From NCBI RefSeq assembly GCF_039521325.1, contig NZ_BAAACD010000045.1: a stretch of DNA of 64,000 nucleotides; one strand, written 5' to 3'. Below are positions 35,838 through 45,186 of the stretch, piece after piece. The DNA comes from Clostridium_X cadaveris (GTDB taxonomy: Bacteria > Bacillota > Clostridia > Clostridiales > Clostridiaceae). The notes beneath the pieces are model-generated. The model did not search any database, was not told the DNA's origin, and worked only from the letters and a program-made list of their open reading frames with translations. Positions within the stretch are counted from its first letter, which is position 1. Every line of letters starts with the position of its first letter. Position numbers and translations under genes: made by a program.

Positions 35838-36482
35838 TTATTTAAAAGTTTTAAGTCCTATATTAAGAGTCAAAAGAATCATAAATTCACCTATTAAAGT
35901 ATTAAAAGCTAGCGATACTCCCATAAGTTTTAAAAGCAATTCTCCTAAGATCACCATTATGCTAATCATCGTAATTATAATTCCTGAAGATTTACTATTT
36001 GCTTTGCCAAAACCAACAATAGTTATTACAAGAGCTGCAGAAATAATTGCTATATATGCTAGATATATTTTGTCCTCAAACAAAAACCGCATTATATATC
36101 CAAAAGGATTTCTTATCTCAATAGAAACTTTACACAATGTCATAACTATTCCATAAAGCACAGCACCTAATGCCATGAGAACAAAGAAGTAATCAAATTT
36201 TAAACCGTCAACTCTCATGAAAATATATAAGCATAAAGCTATAGTGCATGGCACTATAATAAGATTTAAACACACAAGGTATTTAGTAAAGTATATATAA
36301 TTCATGCTTTGTACCATAAATAGTATAAGCAGCGCTATGTATCTTAAACTAAATCCCAATGTTATGACAGTATTGTATATCCTTATCTTTCCTGGTGCTT
36401 TTCTACGTCCTATGAAAAAAGCTTTTATACATAGAACTATCATAAGTAACAATAATGCAACGTATAAGTATACACTTATCAT
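35838..36482 (-). CDS. Conserved-looking membrane protein of unknown function
   Basis: I do not recognise this gene. The 214-residue product has about seven hydrophobic segments (roughly 4-24, 36-58, 65-88, 97-117, 134-157, 165-187, 190-210) and short positively charged loops. ATG follows AAGGAGAAG. The stop codon lies two bases from the converging terminator. It may be co-transcribed with the lipid-kinase gene 44 nt upstream. Confidence 0.7.
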   Translation of the reverse strand: MISVYLYVALLLLMIVLCIKAFFIGRRKAPGKIRIYNTVITLGFSLRYIALLILFMVQSMNYIYFTKYLVCLNLIIVPCTIALCLYIFMRVDGLKFDYFFVLMALGAVLYGIVMTLCKVSIEIRNPFGYIMRFLFEDKIYLAYIAIISAALVITIVGFGKANSKSSGIIITMISIMVILGELLLKLMGVSLAFNTLIGEFMILLTLNIGLKTFK

Positions 36483-36526
36483 TTTTTAACTTCTCCTTAA
36501 TTACTGCTACTTAATATTTATTAAAG

Positions 36527-37411
36527 TTATCTTTCATTTATTCCTAAAAGCTTAATTCCACCTTTAACACATTCTATATCAATTGGGAAATCTGGTCCCT
36601 TTTCTCCATCTATATCAGTCACTATATCTTCATTACATTTTATATGAAGTTTATTTGTTTTAAAATAAATCACTCCATTATCTTCTAGATGCTCACCCTT
36701 TAACATCTTTATAAATAAAGGCAACAGTTCAATTATGTTTACTGCTTTTACTATAATAACATCAAGTTTTCCATCATCTACTTCTGCTTCAGTTGCCAGC
36801 TTAAAATTCCCAGCAGTTTGTCCATTAAATACCAACATAAGGTACATCTCACCATCAAAATCTAGTTCCTCTGATTCAACATTTATCTTGAGCTTTCTGA
36901 AATTAGGAAGTTGCTCTATTCCTTTTATATAATAAGCTAATTTTCCAATAGTATTTTTTAGATTTACATCTGTCTTTTGAGAAACATCAGTAAAAAGTCC
37001 TGTACTTGCTACATTTATAAAATATTTATCATTAATCTTCGCAATATCAACAGGCTTTGGAGTAGAGTTTAAAATACGTTCACATGCCTTGCCAACATCA
37101 TAAGGCATACCTATAAATTTAGCAAAATCATTTGCAGTTCCAGTTGGAAGAATCGCTAAAGGTAAATCTATCTTAAGTTCTTTCATTTTGTTTACTACAG
37201 TATCAACGGTTCCATCTCCGCCTGCTACTATAATATATTCATATGTATCGTCTATATCTATAAAAGCCTTCTCTATTTCTATATCAAAACTTATTCTATG
37301 CGGTACTACTATATATCCTTTTTGCAGGTGTAGTTTTATTACAGTATCTATATCATTTAATATGGTGTTTTCACCCGAAAAAGGATTGTATATGAATTTT
37401 ACTTTTCTCAT
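36527..37411 (-). CDS. Diacylglycerol kinase family lipid kinase
   Basis: The 294-residue DagK/YegS-like enzyme has 'IYNPFSGE', the nucleotide-binding 'VAGGDGTVDTVVNKM', 'LPTGTANDFAKFIG' and the later 'DDGKLDVIIV'. The family phosphorylates diacylglycerol or related lipids in the cytoplasm at the membrane. It lies next to pssA on the opposite strand, so phospholipid genes cluster loosely here. Ribosome binding site AAGGAGG. Confidence 0.9.
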   Translation of the reverse strand: MRKVKFIYNPFSGENTILNDIDTVIKLHLQKGYIVVPHRISFDIEIEKAFIDIDDTYEYIIVAGGDGTVDTVVNKMKELKIDLPLAILPTGTANDFAKFIGMPYDVGKACERILNSTPKPVDIAKINDKYFINVASTGLFTDVSQKTDVNLKNTIGKLAYYIKGIEQLPNFRKLKINVESEELDFDGEMYLMLVFNGQTAGNFKLATEAEVDDGKLDVIIVKAVNIIELLPLFIKMLKGEHLEDNGVIYFKTNKLHIKCNEDIVTDIDGEKGPDFPIDIECVKGGIKLLGINER

Positions 37412-37657
37412 ATTTACTTCCTCCTTTAAAAATCATTATCTTTAAATTATATCATCTTAATACTTATGTGTCGATTGACATATGATCATATATGTGTTTT
37501 ATAATATATTATCATCTTACATTATTTTTTAATTGTTTTATCTTATATCAACCTTAAAAATCCACTTTTTTAAGTGTTCCCCTTATGTAAATAATAGTTT
37601 TGATGTATAATATAATATATGAAGTTATATTATTTTTATTATGGTAGGAGTGATTTA

Positions 37658-38170
37658 ATGAAAAAAAGCGCAATACCAAATACCTTTACATTAGGTAATT
37701 TAGCTTTTGGTTTATTATCGATTTTAATGACTTTTCACGGAAACTTCAAATTAGCAGCAATTTTTGTATTATTAGCAGCATTAGCCGATAGATATGACGG
37801 AAGAATAGCACGTCTTTTAAATGTAGACAGTGAGATAGGAAAAGAACTAGATTCTTTAGCAGATTTAGTATCATTTGGTGTGGCACCGTCCATACTTATC
37901 TATAGACTTTATAATTTTATGAGCTTTGGATTTGTTGGATATCTTCTAGTACTTGTTTTTCCTATATGTGGTGCATATAGATTAGCTAGATATAATATCT
38001 CAACATTTGATGGAGTATTTACCGGTGTACCTATAACATTAGCTGGAAGTTTTATGGCTGTTTTTGCTTTATTTACAGTAAATAGACCTTTGAATCCAGC
38101 ATTACCAGTAATTTTTATTGTATCTTTATCATATCTTATGATTAGTAAGTTTCAACTTAAAAAAGTTTAA
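37658..38170 (+). CDS. pssA: CDP-diacylglycerol-serine O-phosphatidyltransferase
   Basis: ATG at 37658 follows TAGGAGTG; the longer frame from 37619 lacks a ribosome binding site. The 170-residue membrane enzyme has the CDP-alcohol phosphotransferase motif D-G-x2-A-R-x8-G-x3-D-x3-D ('DGRIARLLNVDSEIGKELDS') with all metal-binding Asp residues, and several hydrophobic segments. It makes phosphatidylserine. No psd gene is adjacent. Confidence 0.92.
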   Translation: MKKSAIPNTFTLGNLAFGLLSILMTFHGNFKLAAIFVLLAALADRYDGRIARLLNVDSEIGKELDSLADLVSFGVAPSILIYRLYNFMSFGFVGYLLVLVFPICGAYRLARYNISTFDGVFTGVPITLAGSFMAVFALFTVNRPLNPALPVIFIVSLSYLMISKFQLKKV

Positions 38171-38199
38171 AAGCCAAGGGATTACGTCCCTTGGCTTTT
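38169..38199. terminator. Bidirectional terminator containing a stop codon
   Basis: Thirteen-bp inverted repeat (38169-38181 with 38187-38199) between converging genes. The stop codon of the minus-strand gene (38182-38184) lies in the loop, so its last four sense codons form one stem arm. Confidence 0.85.
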
Positions 38200-38541
38200 A
38201 TTGTTTTCATTGTTTGGTGAAACATAAAGTTCTCTTTCTATCTCAGCCAATAAAAACTGAGGATTTATAATGGTTTTTATCTGATTAGAGTACATGACAC
38301 AATAATCTAAATATCTGCATTGAGATTTTCTTATAGCTGATATTACATCATCCATTATATATCCAATTTCATCAGCTCTCTTTAAGGCATCTTTAACTTC
38401 ACTCTTTTTAGCTAAAGCTATGCCATTTAGGTCATTAGCTCCACCAATAAGTGTTCTATATGCACTGGTAAATTTAATCAAACTGTCTTGCAAATTACAT
38501 ACATCTCTGTAATGGAAATCTATTATATTTCTGTACGGCAT
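38182..38541 (-). CDS. Hypothetical protein, 119 residues
   Basis: I do not recognise this protein. It is soluble and likely all-alpha, with a helical N-terminal half ('IDFHYRDVCNLQDSLIKFTSAYRTLIGGANDLNG') and 'ALKRADEIGYIMDDVISAIRKSQ', ending in a polar Asn-rich tail. AAAGGTGG lies upstream of the ATG. The 3' end overlaps the terminator shared with pssA. Confidence 0.7.
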   Translation of the reverse strand: MPYRNIIDFHYRDVCNLQDSLIKFTSAYRTLIGGANDLNGIALAKKSEVKDALKRADEIGYIMDDVISAIRKSQCRYLDYCVMYSNQIKTIINPQFLLAEIERELYVSPNNENNKSQGT

Positions 38542-38602
38542 ATTTTATTCCACCTTTTAAATATTTCACATTATTTATATTATTGAAGATGGATTTTTAT
38601 GC

Positions 38603-39688
38603 TTAAATAATATAATAACAAGAAATTATGCTCATAAGATATATAGCTAGCAGTATAGCCCCTTCAAACCAATAACTTTTTCCATCTACATATACTATAA
38701 ATGACATAGCCACTGCTACCAGAGCTATTATTATCTGTACTGGAGAAAAAAGCAAGTTCATAGTTATACCCATGGTATATGATAGAACCATTATTATTGG
38801 CGTTACAAAAAGAGCTATCTGTATACTTGATCCTACTGCTATTTCTATGCTCATGTTTATTTTATCATTAAACGCAGCCATTATAGCCGAAATATTCTCT
38901 CCTATATTTCCTATAAAAGGTACTACCAGTATACCTAATAAATTTTCGGAAACTCCATTTACTTTAACTAATTCATTTAAGTTATTTATCACATTTTCGC
39001 TAGAAAAAAATAGTGTAAGAGATAATATTAAAATAATTGATAAGATTCTTATCTTCCTATCTTTATTTTCATTTCTCACCTCATTTCCATCTTCGCTTAC
39101 AACAAATAAATTACTATGAGTTACTAATGAAAATATCAATCCTAATCCATATACAAAAATTAATACTATAGCTACTTTATTACTTATAGAAGATATTGCT
39201 TCACTGCTTAATGGTACGTAATAATTAACTGTAGCCAGCAATATCATTGACGCTAACGCCAGTGTAAGCATATTAAAATTTGTTCTAGCTATATTTTTAT
39301 TAAAGCTCTGTTCTTTGTATTTTACACCTCCTACAAATGAAGATATTCCTAATACTAAAAGCATATTGCTTATTATGGATCCTATAAGAGCCCACTTTAC
39401 CATAGATACCATCCCATATCCTAAAGACCATATACCCATAGCAAGTTCCGGTAAATTTCCAAGAGTTGCAGATAAAAGCCCTCCTCTTTTTTCGCCTACA
39501 TATTCAGAATATAAGTTAGTGTACTTTCCAATATACACAGCTAAAATTATCATAGATATAGAAGCAAACACCGTATTTATTAAAGCGTTTTTTGTGTTTA
39601 TAATAGTTCCAACAAGCACCAATGTTATAACTATAAGTTTATAAATAATATTCTCTATCCTGCATTTGACTCTTGATATATTCTTCAT
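38603..39688 (-). CDS. Cax-type Ca2+/H+ (cation/proton) antiporter
   Basis: The 361-residue membrane protein has two homologous halves with family motifs 'GNLPELAMGIWSLGYGMV' and 'GNIGENISAIMAAFNDKINMSIEIAVGSSIQIALFVTP', where the acidic residues bind the cation. About 10-11 hydrophobic segments are seen. Its start overlaps the preceding small gene by 50 nt, with GAGG just before the ATG. It exports Ca2+ or a related divalent cation. Confidence 0.88.
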   Translation of the reverse strand: MKNISRVKCRIENIIYKLIVITLVLVGTIINTKNALINTVFASISMIILAVYIGKYTNLYSEYVGEKRGGLLSATLGNLPELAMGIWSLGYGMVSMVKWALIGSIISNMLLVLGISSFVGGVKYKEQSFNKNIARTNFNMLTLALASMILLATVNYYVPLSSEAISSISNKVAIVLIFVYGLGLIFSLVTHSNLFVVSEDGNEVRNENKDRKIRILSIILILSLTLFFSSENVINNLNELVKVNGVSENLLGILVVPFIGNIGENISAIMAAFNDKINMSIEIAVGSSIQIALFVTPIIMVLSYTMGITMNLLFSPVQIIIALVAVAMSFIVYVDGKSYWFEGAILLAIYLMSIISCYYII

Positions 39689-39845
39689 CTATTTCCTCAA
39701 ATTCATCTTCCTGAATGTTTTTTTTATTAATATCATCTGAGAGAATTTCTTCCCCTCTGTACATAATTTTTTCATTGGTGAACTGTTCAAAATCATCATC
39801 CATAACTACAGGCATCTCAAAATATTTAGGGTATATTATTATCAT
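39639..39845 (-). CDS. Small acidic protein, 68 residues
   Basis: This is not a family I recognise. The protein is strongly acidic, rich in Asp/Glu in its C-terminal two thirds ('DDINKKNIQEDEFEEIDEEYIKS'). ATG follows GTAGGAGGGGGAG, a very strong ribosome binding site, so it is probably translated. Its 3' end overlaps the antiporter gene in another frame by 50 nt, consistent with translational coupling. Confidence 0.65.
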   Translation of the reverse strand: MIIIYPKYFEMPVVMDDDFEQFTNEKIMYRGEEILSDDINKKNIQEDEFEEIDEEYIKSQMQDREYYL

Positions 39846-39857
39846 ATTCTCCCCCTC

Positions 39858-40409
39858 CTACTTTTTCTCATTATTATTGCAGTAAGGTGCAAAAAATCCC
39901 TTTGGGAAGTGGCATAGTGGACATAATTCTGGTACTTGTAATCCCTCATAAATGTATCCACAGTTTGTACACTGCCATAATGATTCTACATTTCTATTGT
40001 ATAAAGTACCTGACTTTAGACGATTGTAAATCTCCATAAATCTTTCTTCATGAGTCTCTTCTACTTCTGCTAGTTCTTTATAGAAATCTGCAATATCATT
40101 GAATCCTTCTGCTCTTGCTGTTCTCTCATACTCTTTGTATATAGAATTTGCCTCCTTTGCTTCTCCTCTAGCAGAATCCATCAAATTTCCTTCAGTATTT
40201 TGTATCTTTCCTAAAAACCTGTCAAAAACTTCTCTGGCATGGGCATATTCGTTATGTGCAGTTTCTCTAAACACATCTCCTACATATACCAATCCCTCTG
40301 CATTAGCTTTTTCTCCGTATAAATCATATTTATCTCTAGCTCTTGCCTCTCCTGCAAAAGTGGCTAATAAATTTTTATAGGTCTCAGTGCCTTTTAGTTT
40401 ATTATCCAT
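39858..40409 (-). CDS. Rubrerythrin
   Basis: The 183-residue protein has an N-terminal ferritin-like four-helix domain with diiron ligands (E-x2-A-x2-K style 'FAGEARARDKYDLYGEKA', 'ETAHNEYAHA', 'ELAEVEETHEERF') and a C-terminal rubredoxin-like domain ('CTNCGYIYEGLQVPELCPLC'). It reduces hydrogen peroxide in anaerobes. It is followed closely by the small acidic gene and the antiporter. Confidence 0.95.
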   Translation of the reverse strand: MDNKLKGTETYKNLLATFAGEARARDKYDLYGEKANAEGLVYVGDVFRETAHNEYAHAREVFDRFLGKIQNTEGNLMDSARGEAKEANSIYKEYERTARAEGFNDIADFYKELAEVEETHEERFMEIYNRLKSGTLYNRNVESLWQCTNCGYIYEGLQVPELCPLCHFPKGFFAPYCNNNEKK

Positions 40410-40483
40410 TAGACTAAAATCCTCCTAGTAATATTCCTATATACACAATATTCCTATCACCCGAGTTTTGTTACATTTTTAGT

Positions 40484-40507
40484 AAAAAAAGAGAGGCATT
40501 GCCTCTC
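40484..40507 (-). terminator. Terminator after sdaAA
   Basis: Seven-bp GC-rich stem (40491-40497 with 40501-40507) followed on the minus strand by T7. Confidence 0.85.
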
Positions 40508-40532
40508 CTTAATGTTATATATCCTTTATAGT

Positions 40533-41408
40533 TTACTCACCTAATATTTGTTTTTTAAGTTCAATTCCAGTAGGAGTTGCAGCTAATCCGCCAAGAGCTG
40601 TCTCTCTAAGTTCACTTGGAAGAGATTTACCTACCTTGTACATTGCAGATACCACATCATCAAATGGAATCTTGCTTACTATGCCTGCCATTATCATATC
40701 AGCTACAGTAATAGCACTAACAGCTCCTGATGCATTTCTCTTTGCGCAAGGAACCTCAACAAGTCCTGCAATAGGATCACAAACAAGTCCTAATATATTT
40801 TTTATAACTATAGCAGCTCCATTTAGACACATTGCTGGAGTTCCACCCATAAGTTCTATAATTGCTGCACAGGCCATAGCTGCAGCAGAACCGCATTCTG
40901 CCTGACATCCTCCTTCTGCACCAGCTACGCATGCATTTTGAGCTATTATAATCCCAACTGCTGAAGAACAGAAAAGAGCTTTAATAAGTTCTTCATCATT
41001 CTTATCTAAAGCTTCTCCAACAGTAGTTATTACTGCTGGAATTATTCCACATGAACCAGCTGTAGGACATGCTACTATTCTTCCCATAGATGCATTTACC
41101 TCTGAGCAGGATAAAGCTCTTGCCATGGCTGTAACCATTATATTTCCGCTTAAAGTTTTTTCATGATTTGAATACTCATTTAATCTTTTAGCATCTCCGC
41201 CTATAAGACCACTTACTGAAATTATTTCCTTATCTAATCCCTTGCTTGCAGAGGCTTTCATGGTCTTAAGATTTTTTCTCATCTTTTCTATAACTTCTTC
41301 TCTTGAAAGTCCACTTTCTTCCACTTCATTTTGTATTGCAAATTCGCCTATGGACAAATTCTTTTCATTGCATACTTCAACCAGTTGTTTCCCGTTGCTT
41401 ATATACAC
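40533..41408 (-). CDS. sdaAA: L-serine dehydratase, iron-sulfur dependent, alpha subunit
   Basis: The 291-residue subunit uses a GTG start with AAGGGG upstream. Cysteines that ligate the [4Fe-4S] cluster are visible in 'IVACPTAGSCGIIPAV', 'AEGGCQAECGSAAAM' and 'LVCDPIAGLVEVPCAKRNA'. The enzyme deaminates serine to pyruvate. It starts 2 nt after the beta subunit gene, so the subunits are coupled. The two-subunit form is typical of Firmicutes. Confidence 0.95.
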   Translation of the reverse strand: MYISNGKQLVEVCNEKNLSIGEFAIQNEVEESGLSREEVIEKMRKNLKTMKASASKGLDKEIISVSGLIGGDAKRLNEYSNHEKTLSGNIMVTAMARALSCSEVNASMGRIVACPTAGSCGIIPAVITTVGEALDKNDEELIKALFCSSAVGIIIAQNACVAGAEGGCQAECGSAAAMACAAIIELMGGTPAMCLNGAAIVIKNILGLVCDPIAGLVEVPCAKRNASGAVSAITVADMIMAGIVSKIPFDDVVSAMYKVGKSLPSELRETALGGLAATPTGIELKKQILGE

Positions 41409-41410
41409 CG

Positions 41411-42094
41411 TTAAATTTCCCCTTCCTTAACTGGATTAATAACTTTAACTTTTTCTATATTTTCTACTGCTAGTATAGCTTCAACTATATTTTCTGGAAT
41501 TTCATTGTCTGTTTCAAATATCATGTTAGCAGAAGAACCTTTCACAGTTCTAAAAACTTTCATAAAAGCTATATTTATTTCCTTTTCATACAATAATCTA
41601 GTTACCTTTGATATCATTCCTGGTAGATCTTTATGATGTATTATTATAGTTGGATACTCTCCTGTAAACTCTATTTCTTCACCATTTACCTCAGTTATGA
41701 CTACACTTCCGCCACCTATGGATGAACCCATTACTGTAACTATATCTCCATCTTCTTTTTCAATGATAAACTTAACTGTGTTAGGATGTACATCTCCTAA
41801 ATCTGCTTCTTGAAATTTTATTTCTATGCCTCTCTCTTCAGCTATATCTATTGAGTCTCTAAGTTGTTCATCCCATGGATCCATGCCTAGAATTCCAGCT
41901 ACAAGTGCTCTATCTGTACCATGTCCTCTATAAGTCTTAGCAAAAGATCCATGCAACAGGAATGTAACCTTTTTTACAGGTCCATCTGCTATAGATCCTG
42001 CTAATTTTCCAAGTCTTGCTGCTCCTGCAGTATGTGAACTAGACGGACCTATCATTATAGGACCTAAAATATCAAAAACTCCATATTTTCTCAT
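41411..42094 (-). CDS. sdaAB: L-serine dehydratase, beta subunit
   Basis: ATG at 42094 follows AAGGAG. The 227-residue subunit begins with 'FDILGPIMIGPSSSHTAGAARLG', the hallmark of the SDH beta domain, and ends with an ACT domain ('YPTIIIHHKDLPGMISKVTRLLYEKEINIAFMKVFR') that probably senses serine. It is co-transcribed with sdaAA. Confidence 0.95.
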   Translation of the reverse strand: MRKYGVFDILGPIMIGPSSSHTAGAARLGKLAGSIADGPVKKVTFLLHGSFAKTYRGHGTDRALVAGILGMDPWDEQLRDSIDIAEERGIEIKFQEADLGDVHPNTVKFIIEKEDGDIVTVMGSSIGGGSVVITEVNGEEIEFTGEYPTIIIHHKDLPGMISKVTRLLYEKEINIAFMKVFRTVKGSSANMIFETDNEIPENIVEAILAVENIEKVKVINPVKEGEI

Positions 42095-42187
42095 AATTTT
42101 CTCCTTATTAAACTTTTGTAAAATTCCATTTTTAATTATAATATAAATTTTAAGGCTTAACCACAATATCACTTAACTTATCTATAG

Positions 42188-43846
42188 TTAATATCTATAA
42201 AATATACTGCCTCCTATAAATTCCCTTAATATAGAGTTTGAAGGAACTAAACTAACATCTACATCTTTAAACAAATTTAAAAAACTTATCAGTCTTTCTG
42301 CCTCATAATAAACCGGACTGTTTTTTGAAATCTTTTTAAGTTCCTCTACGGCATATTTTTTTAATACACATAATTCATAAACTAAAGTAGAATTAAACAT
42401 CACATCTGCTTCTTCTTGGAACACGAATATATTTTTCTCTTCTCCACGCCTAACAGATGGCCACATGGTAAGAGTTGTCTCTCCACCATACCCCCTTGAA
42501 AGAAAATCTCTTACTATTCTTCTTATTCTTCTTACATCAGTTGTAGCTATTCTATTATGACTATCTAAATTAAGCTGAGTAAGAGCGCTTATATATATCT
42601 TAAATTTATTTTTTGCTGCAATAGAATTAGTAAGCATATCATTAAGTCCATGTATGCCTTCAACTATTATTATGCCATTATGAGGAAGAGTAAGCTTATT
42701 TCCTGACCATCTTCTCTTTCCTAGTTTAAAATCAAAGTTTGGTATCTCTACTTCTTTTCCATCCATAAGATCTCTCAAATTTTCATTAAACAATTCTATA
42801 TCCAAAGCTTTAATAGATTCAAAATCATAATTGCCATTTTCATCCTTAGGAGTTATTTCTCTATTTAAGAAATAATCATCTAAAGAAATAGGTATTGGTG
42901 TGAATCCATTAACTCGCAGCTGTATTCCTAGTCTATTTGCAAAAGTTGTCTTTCCAGATGATGAAGGTCCGGCTATAAGAACTATTTTCACTTCTTTTCT
43001 TTCCTGTATCATATCAGCTATATATGCTATCTTTTTCTCTTGAAGTGCTTCAGCTACCATTATGAGTTCATTTATATTTCCATTTTGAATATACCCATTT
43101 AATGCTCCTACATCTGCCACATTTAGTATATCCAGCCAATCTTCTGTTTCTCTAAAAATGGCATCAAGCTTCTTATGCTCAATAAAAGGAAGTATTTCTT
43201 TTGGATGTTCTTCTGACGGTATCCTTATTATAAAACCTGGATCATGAAATATTACTTTAAAATTTTTTATAACTCCTGTAGAATACCCCAAAAATCCGAA
43301 GAAGTAATCATATCTTCCATCTAGCTCATATAATGTCACGTCATTCTTTCCGATACTCCTTAGAAGCCTAAGCTTATCTTCAAGCCCATAACTGTCAAAA
43401 ATATTAATTGCTTCTTCTACTGTTACTCTACTCTTGTTTATTATAGTATCCCTATCTATAATCTCCTGTATTCTTTTATTTAAAGCCTCTATATCTTCTT
43501 CATCAAGAGCTTTCTCTTTATGAATTTCTCCATATATTCCTTTATCAAGAGCATGCTCTATAGTAACTTTGCATCCCGGAAAAAGCTCATAGGCTGCTTT
43601 AATAAAAACGAATTGAAGTGTTCTAAAATAAGTCCTATTACCTGTTGTCGTTGATATATCAATAGGTTCAAAATTTCCTTCTTTGTGTATTTCTTCCCTT
43701 AATTCTATATGATCATTATTGAGTTTCGCCAAAATTATAGGTACTTCTCTATCACTATAGTATTTTTCTATAATCTCATATGCTGTTGTACCTTCTTCCA
43801 CTTTTATATTTCCTATATCCTTTAAATTTAATGATATCTGTGCCAT
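42188..43846 (-). CDS. Nucleoside kinase with TGS/SAD-like N-terminus and uridine kinase domain
   Basis: ATG at 43846 has GGGGTG upstream; the GTG at 43855 overlaps it. The 552-residue fusion begins with a TGS-like domain (about residues 1-60) and a threonyl-tRNA-synthetase-like second additional domain (about 60-230). It ends with a phosphoribulokinase/uridine kinase domain: Walker A 'AGPSSSGKTTFANRL', 'SLDDYF', 'IIVEGIHGL'. This architecture is widespread in Clostridia. The phosphorylated substrate is not settled. Confidence 0.88.
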   Translation of the reverse strand: MAQISLNLKDIGNIKVEEGTTAYEIIEKYYSDREVPIILAKLNNDHIELREEIHKEGNFEPIDISTTTGNRTYFRTLQFVFIKAAYELFPGCKVTIEHALDKGIYGEIHKEKALDEEDIEALNKRIQEIIDRDTIINKSRVTVEEAINIFDSYGLEDKLRLLRSIGKNDVTLYELDGRYDYFFGFLGYSTGVIKNFKVIFHDPGFIIRIPSEEHPKEILPFIEHKKLDAIFRETEDWLDILNVADVGALNGYIQNGNINELIMVAEALQEKKIAYIADMIQERKEVKIVLIAGPSSSGKTTFANRLGIQLRVNGFTPIPISLDDYFLNREITPKDENGNYDFESIKALDIELFNENLRDLMDGKEVEIPNFDFKLGKRRWSGNKLTLPHNGIIIVEGIHGLNDMLTNSIAAKNKFKIYISALTQLNLDSHNRIATTDVRRIRRIVRDFLSRGYGGETTLTMWPSVRRGEEKNIFVFQEEADVMFNSTLVYELCVLKKYAVEELKKISKNSPVYYEAERLISFLNLFKDVDVSLVPSNSILREFIGGSIFYRY

Positions 43847-44058
43847 AGAAAGCACCCCCTTAATTTATAATCGTCTTTTTAATCATTACATATTATAATT
43901 TTACTGAATTTTTAAAATTAATAGTCACTTATGATTTATAAGTTATATCATTTCATCCTTATGGTCAATAGCACTTTTATGATTTCTAAAAATTTTAACA
44001 GCCTACTCTTTTACATAAAAGCTTATTTTTTTACATATCATATGTGGGAGGTGATTAA

Positions 44059-44706
44059 ATGTTTATATTTTTAGTAAGAACTGCAATTTTATATGCACTA
44101 ATAGTTCTCATAATGAGACTTATGGGGAAAAGACAAGTTGGAGAGTTGGAACCTTATGAATTAGTCATCGCATTTATAATATCAGACTTAGCAACACTTC
44201 CAATGCAAGACATAAGGATGCCTCTCATAAACGGCATTACTCCTATTATAACTATATTAATAATGCAGATTGGAATTTCATGGCTTCAATTTAAAAACAG
44301 AGGATTTAGAAAAATTGTTGACGGTCAAGCAGTTGTATTAATAAAAAAAGGTGTGGTGAATGTAAGCCAATTAAAGGCACAACAACTCACAATAAATGAA
44401 CTTTTAGAGGAACTAAGAGGAGCTGGTTATTTAGATCTATCGGAAGTTGAATACGGATTGTTGGAAACTAATGGAAAACTAACTGTAGTCCCATCTAAAG
44501 AATATAATAATAAGTCTCTACCTAAAGTTGTATTCTGTAACGGGCAATTTTACGAAGACAATTTAGCATATTACAAAAAAAGCAAAAACTGGGTTCATGA
44601 AGAACTTCATAAAAATAATTTAACTGAAAAAGATATAGATTTTGCAATAATAGATTCTAACAAAAGTTTATTCTATCAAAAGAAGGAGGAAAGACTAAAT
44701 GAATAA
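44059..44706 (+). CDS. DUF421 (YetF-like) membrane protein
   Basis: The 215-residue protein has two to three N-terminal membrane segments (about residues 2-20, 35-50, 58-78). 'MRLMGKRQVGELEPYELVIAFIISDLATLPMQD' is characteristic of DUF421. A cytoplasmic domain follows. It overlaps the DUF4363 gene by 8 nt. The two are commonly paired in Clostridia; their function is unknown. Confidence 0.9.
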   Translation: MFIFLVRTAILYALIVLIMRLMGKRQVGELEPYELVIAFIISDLATLPMQDIRMPLINGITPIITILIMQIGISWLQFKNRGFRKIVDGQAVVLIKKGVVNVSQLKAQQLTINELLEELRGAGYLDLSEVEYGLLETNGKLTVVPSKEYNNKSLPKVVFCNGQFYEDNLAYYKKSKNWVHEELHKNNLTEKDIDFAIIDSNKSLFYQKKEERLNE

Positions 44707-45082
44707 AAGCACTATAACCTCTTGTGTACTTTTTCTACTTTTATTGATATCAGCAACTTTTTCTAGTTTCTATCTACACAATTTCTGTGTAGATTTTTCT
44801 AATAAATATGATGAATTAGAAGAATTAATAGTGGATGAAAACTGGGATGAGAGTTACAATTATGTAATAGAGCTATTAGAAGAAACATCTAAAAAAGGAA
44901 AATTAACCGCTGTAATTATAAATCATCAAGAAGTAGATAATTTAGAATTAGAATTATATACCCTAACTCAATATGTTAAAAATAAAAATCTAGACTTATC
45001 TCTTTCTACTCTGCATAGAATGAAATTTAATTTAGAAAATATACGAAAGTTAAACGAATTCACTTTAGAAAATATTTTTTAA
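44699..45082 (+). CDS. DUF4363 family protein
   Basis: The 127-residue protein has one N-terminal hydrophobic segment (about residues 8-28) as a signal anchor and an acidic helical remainder. The start overlaps the DUF421 stop. It matches the usual partner of DUF421 in size and topology. Role unknown. Confidence 0.82.
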   Translation: MNKSTITSCVLFLLLLISATFSSFYLHNFCVDFSNKYDELEELIVDENWDESYNYVIELLEETSKKGKLTAVIINHQEVDNLELELYTLTQYVKNKNLDLSLSTLHRMKFNLENIRKLNEFTLENIF

Positions 45083-45105
45083 TTTCATAATTATGCTTTA
45101 TGGGG

Positions 45106-45134
45106 TAGAAAAATCTTTTTATTTCATTTATAAT
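45106..45134 (+). promoter_or_regulatory. Candidate fba promoter
   Basis: A perfect -10 TATAAT (45129-45134) lies 17 nt after a weak -35 (TAGAAA, 45106-45111). The predicted start falls just before the GC-rich hairpin at 45157. Confidence 0.5.
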
Positions 45135-45156
45135 AGTATTGTGCTTTAGGAATAGT

Positions 45157-45186
45157 CCCGCTGGGTTATATAAAGTCCCACGCGGG
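45157..45186 (+). promoter_or_regulatory. GC-rich 5'-leader hairpin of fba
   Basis: Five pairs (CCCGC/GCGGG) and four pairs (TGGG/CCCA) separated by a single bulged C, with an 11-nt AT-rich loop, in a region otherwise very AT-rich. No U-tract follows. It may stabilise the fba mRNA 5' end or be a protein-binding element. Confidence 0.55.
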
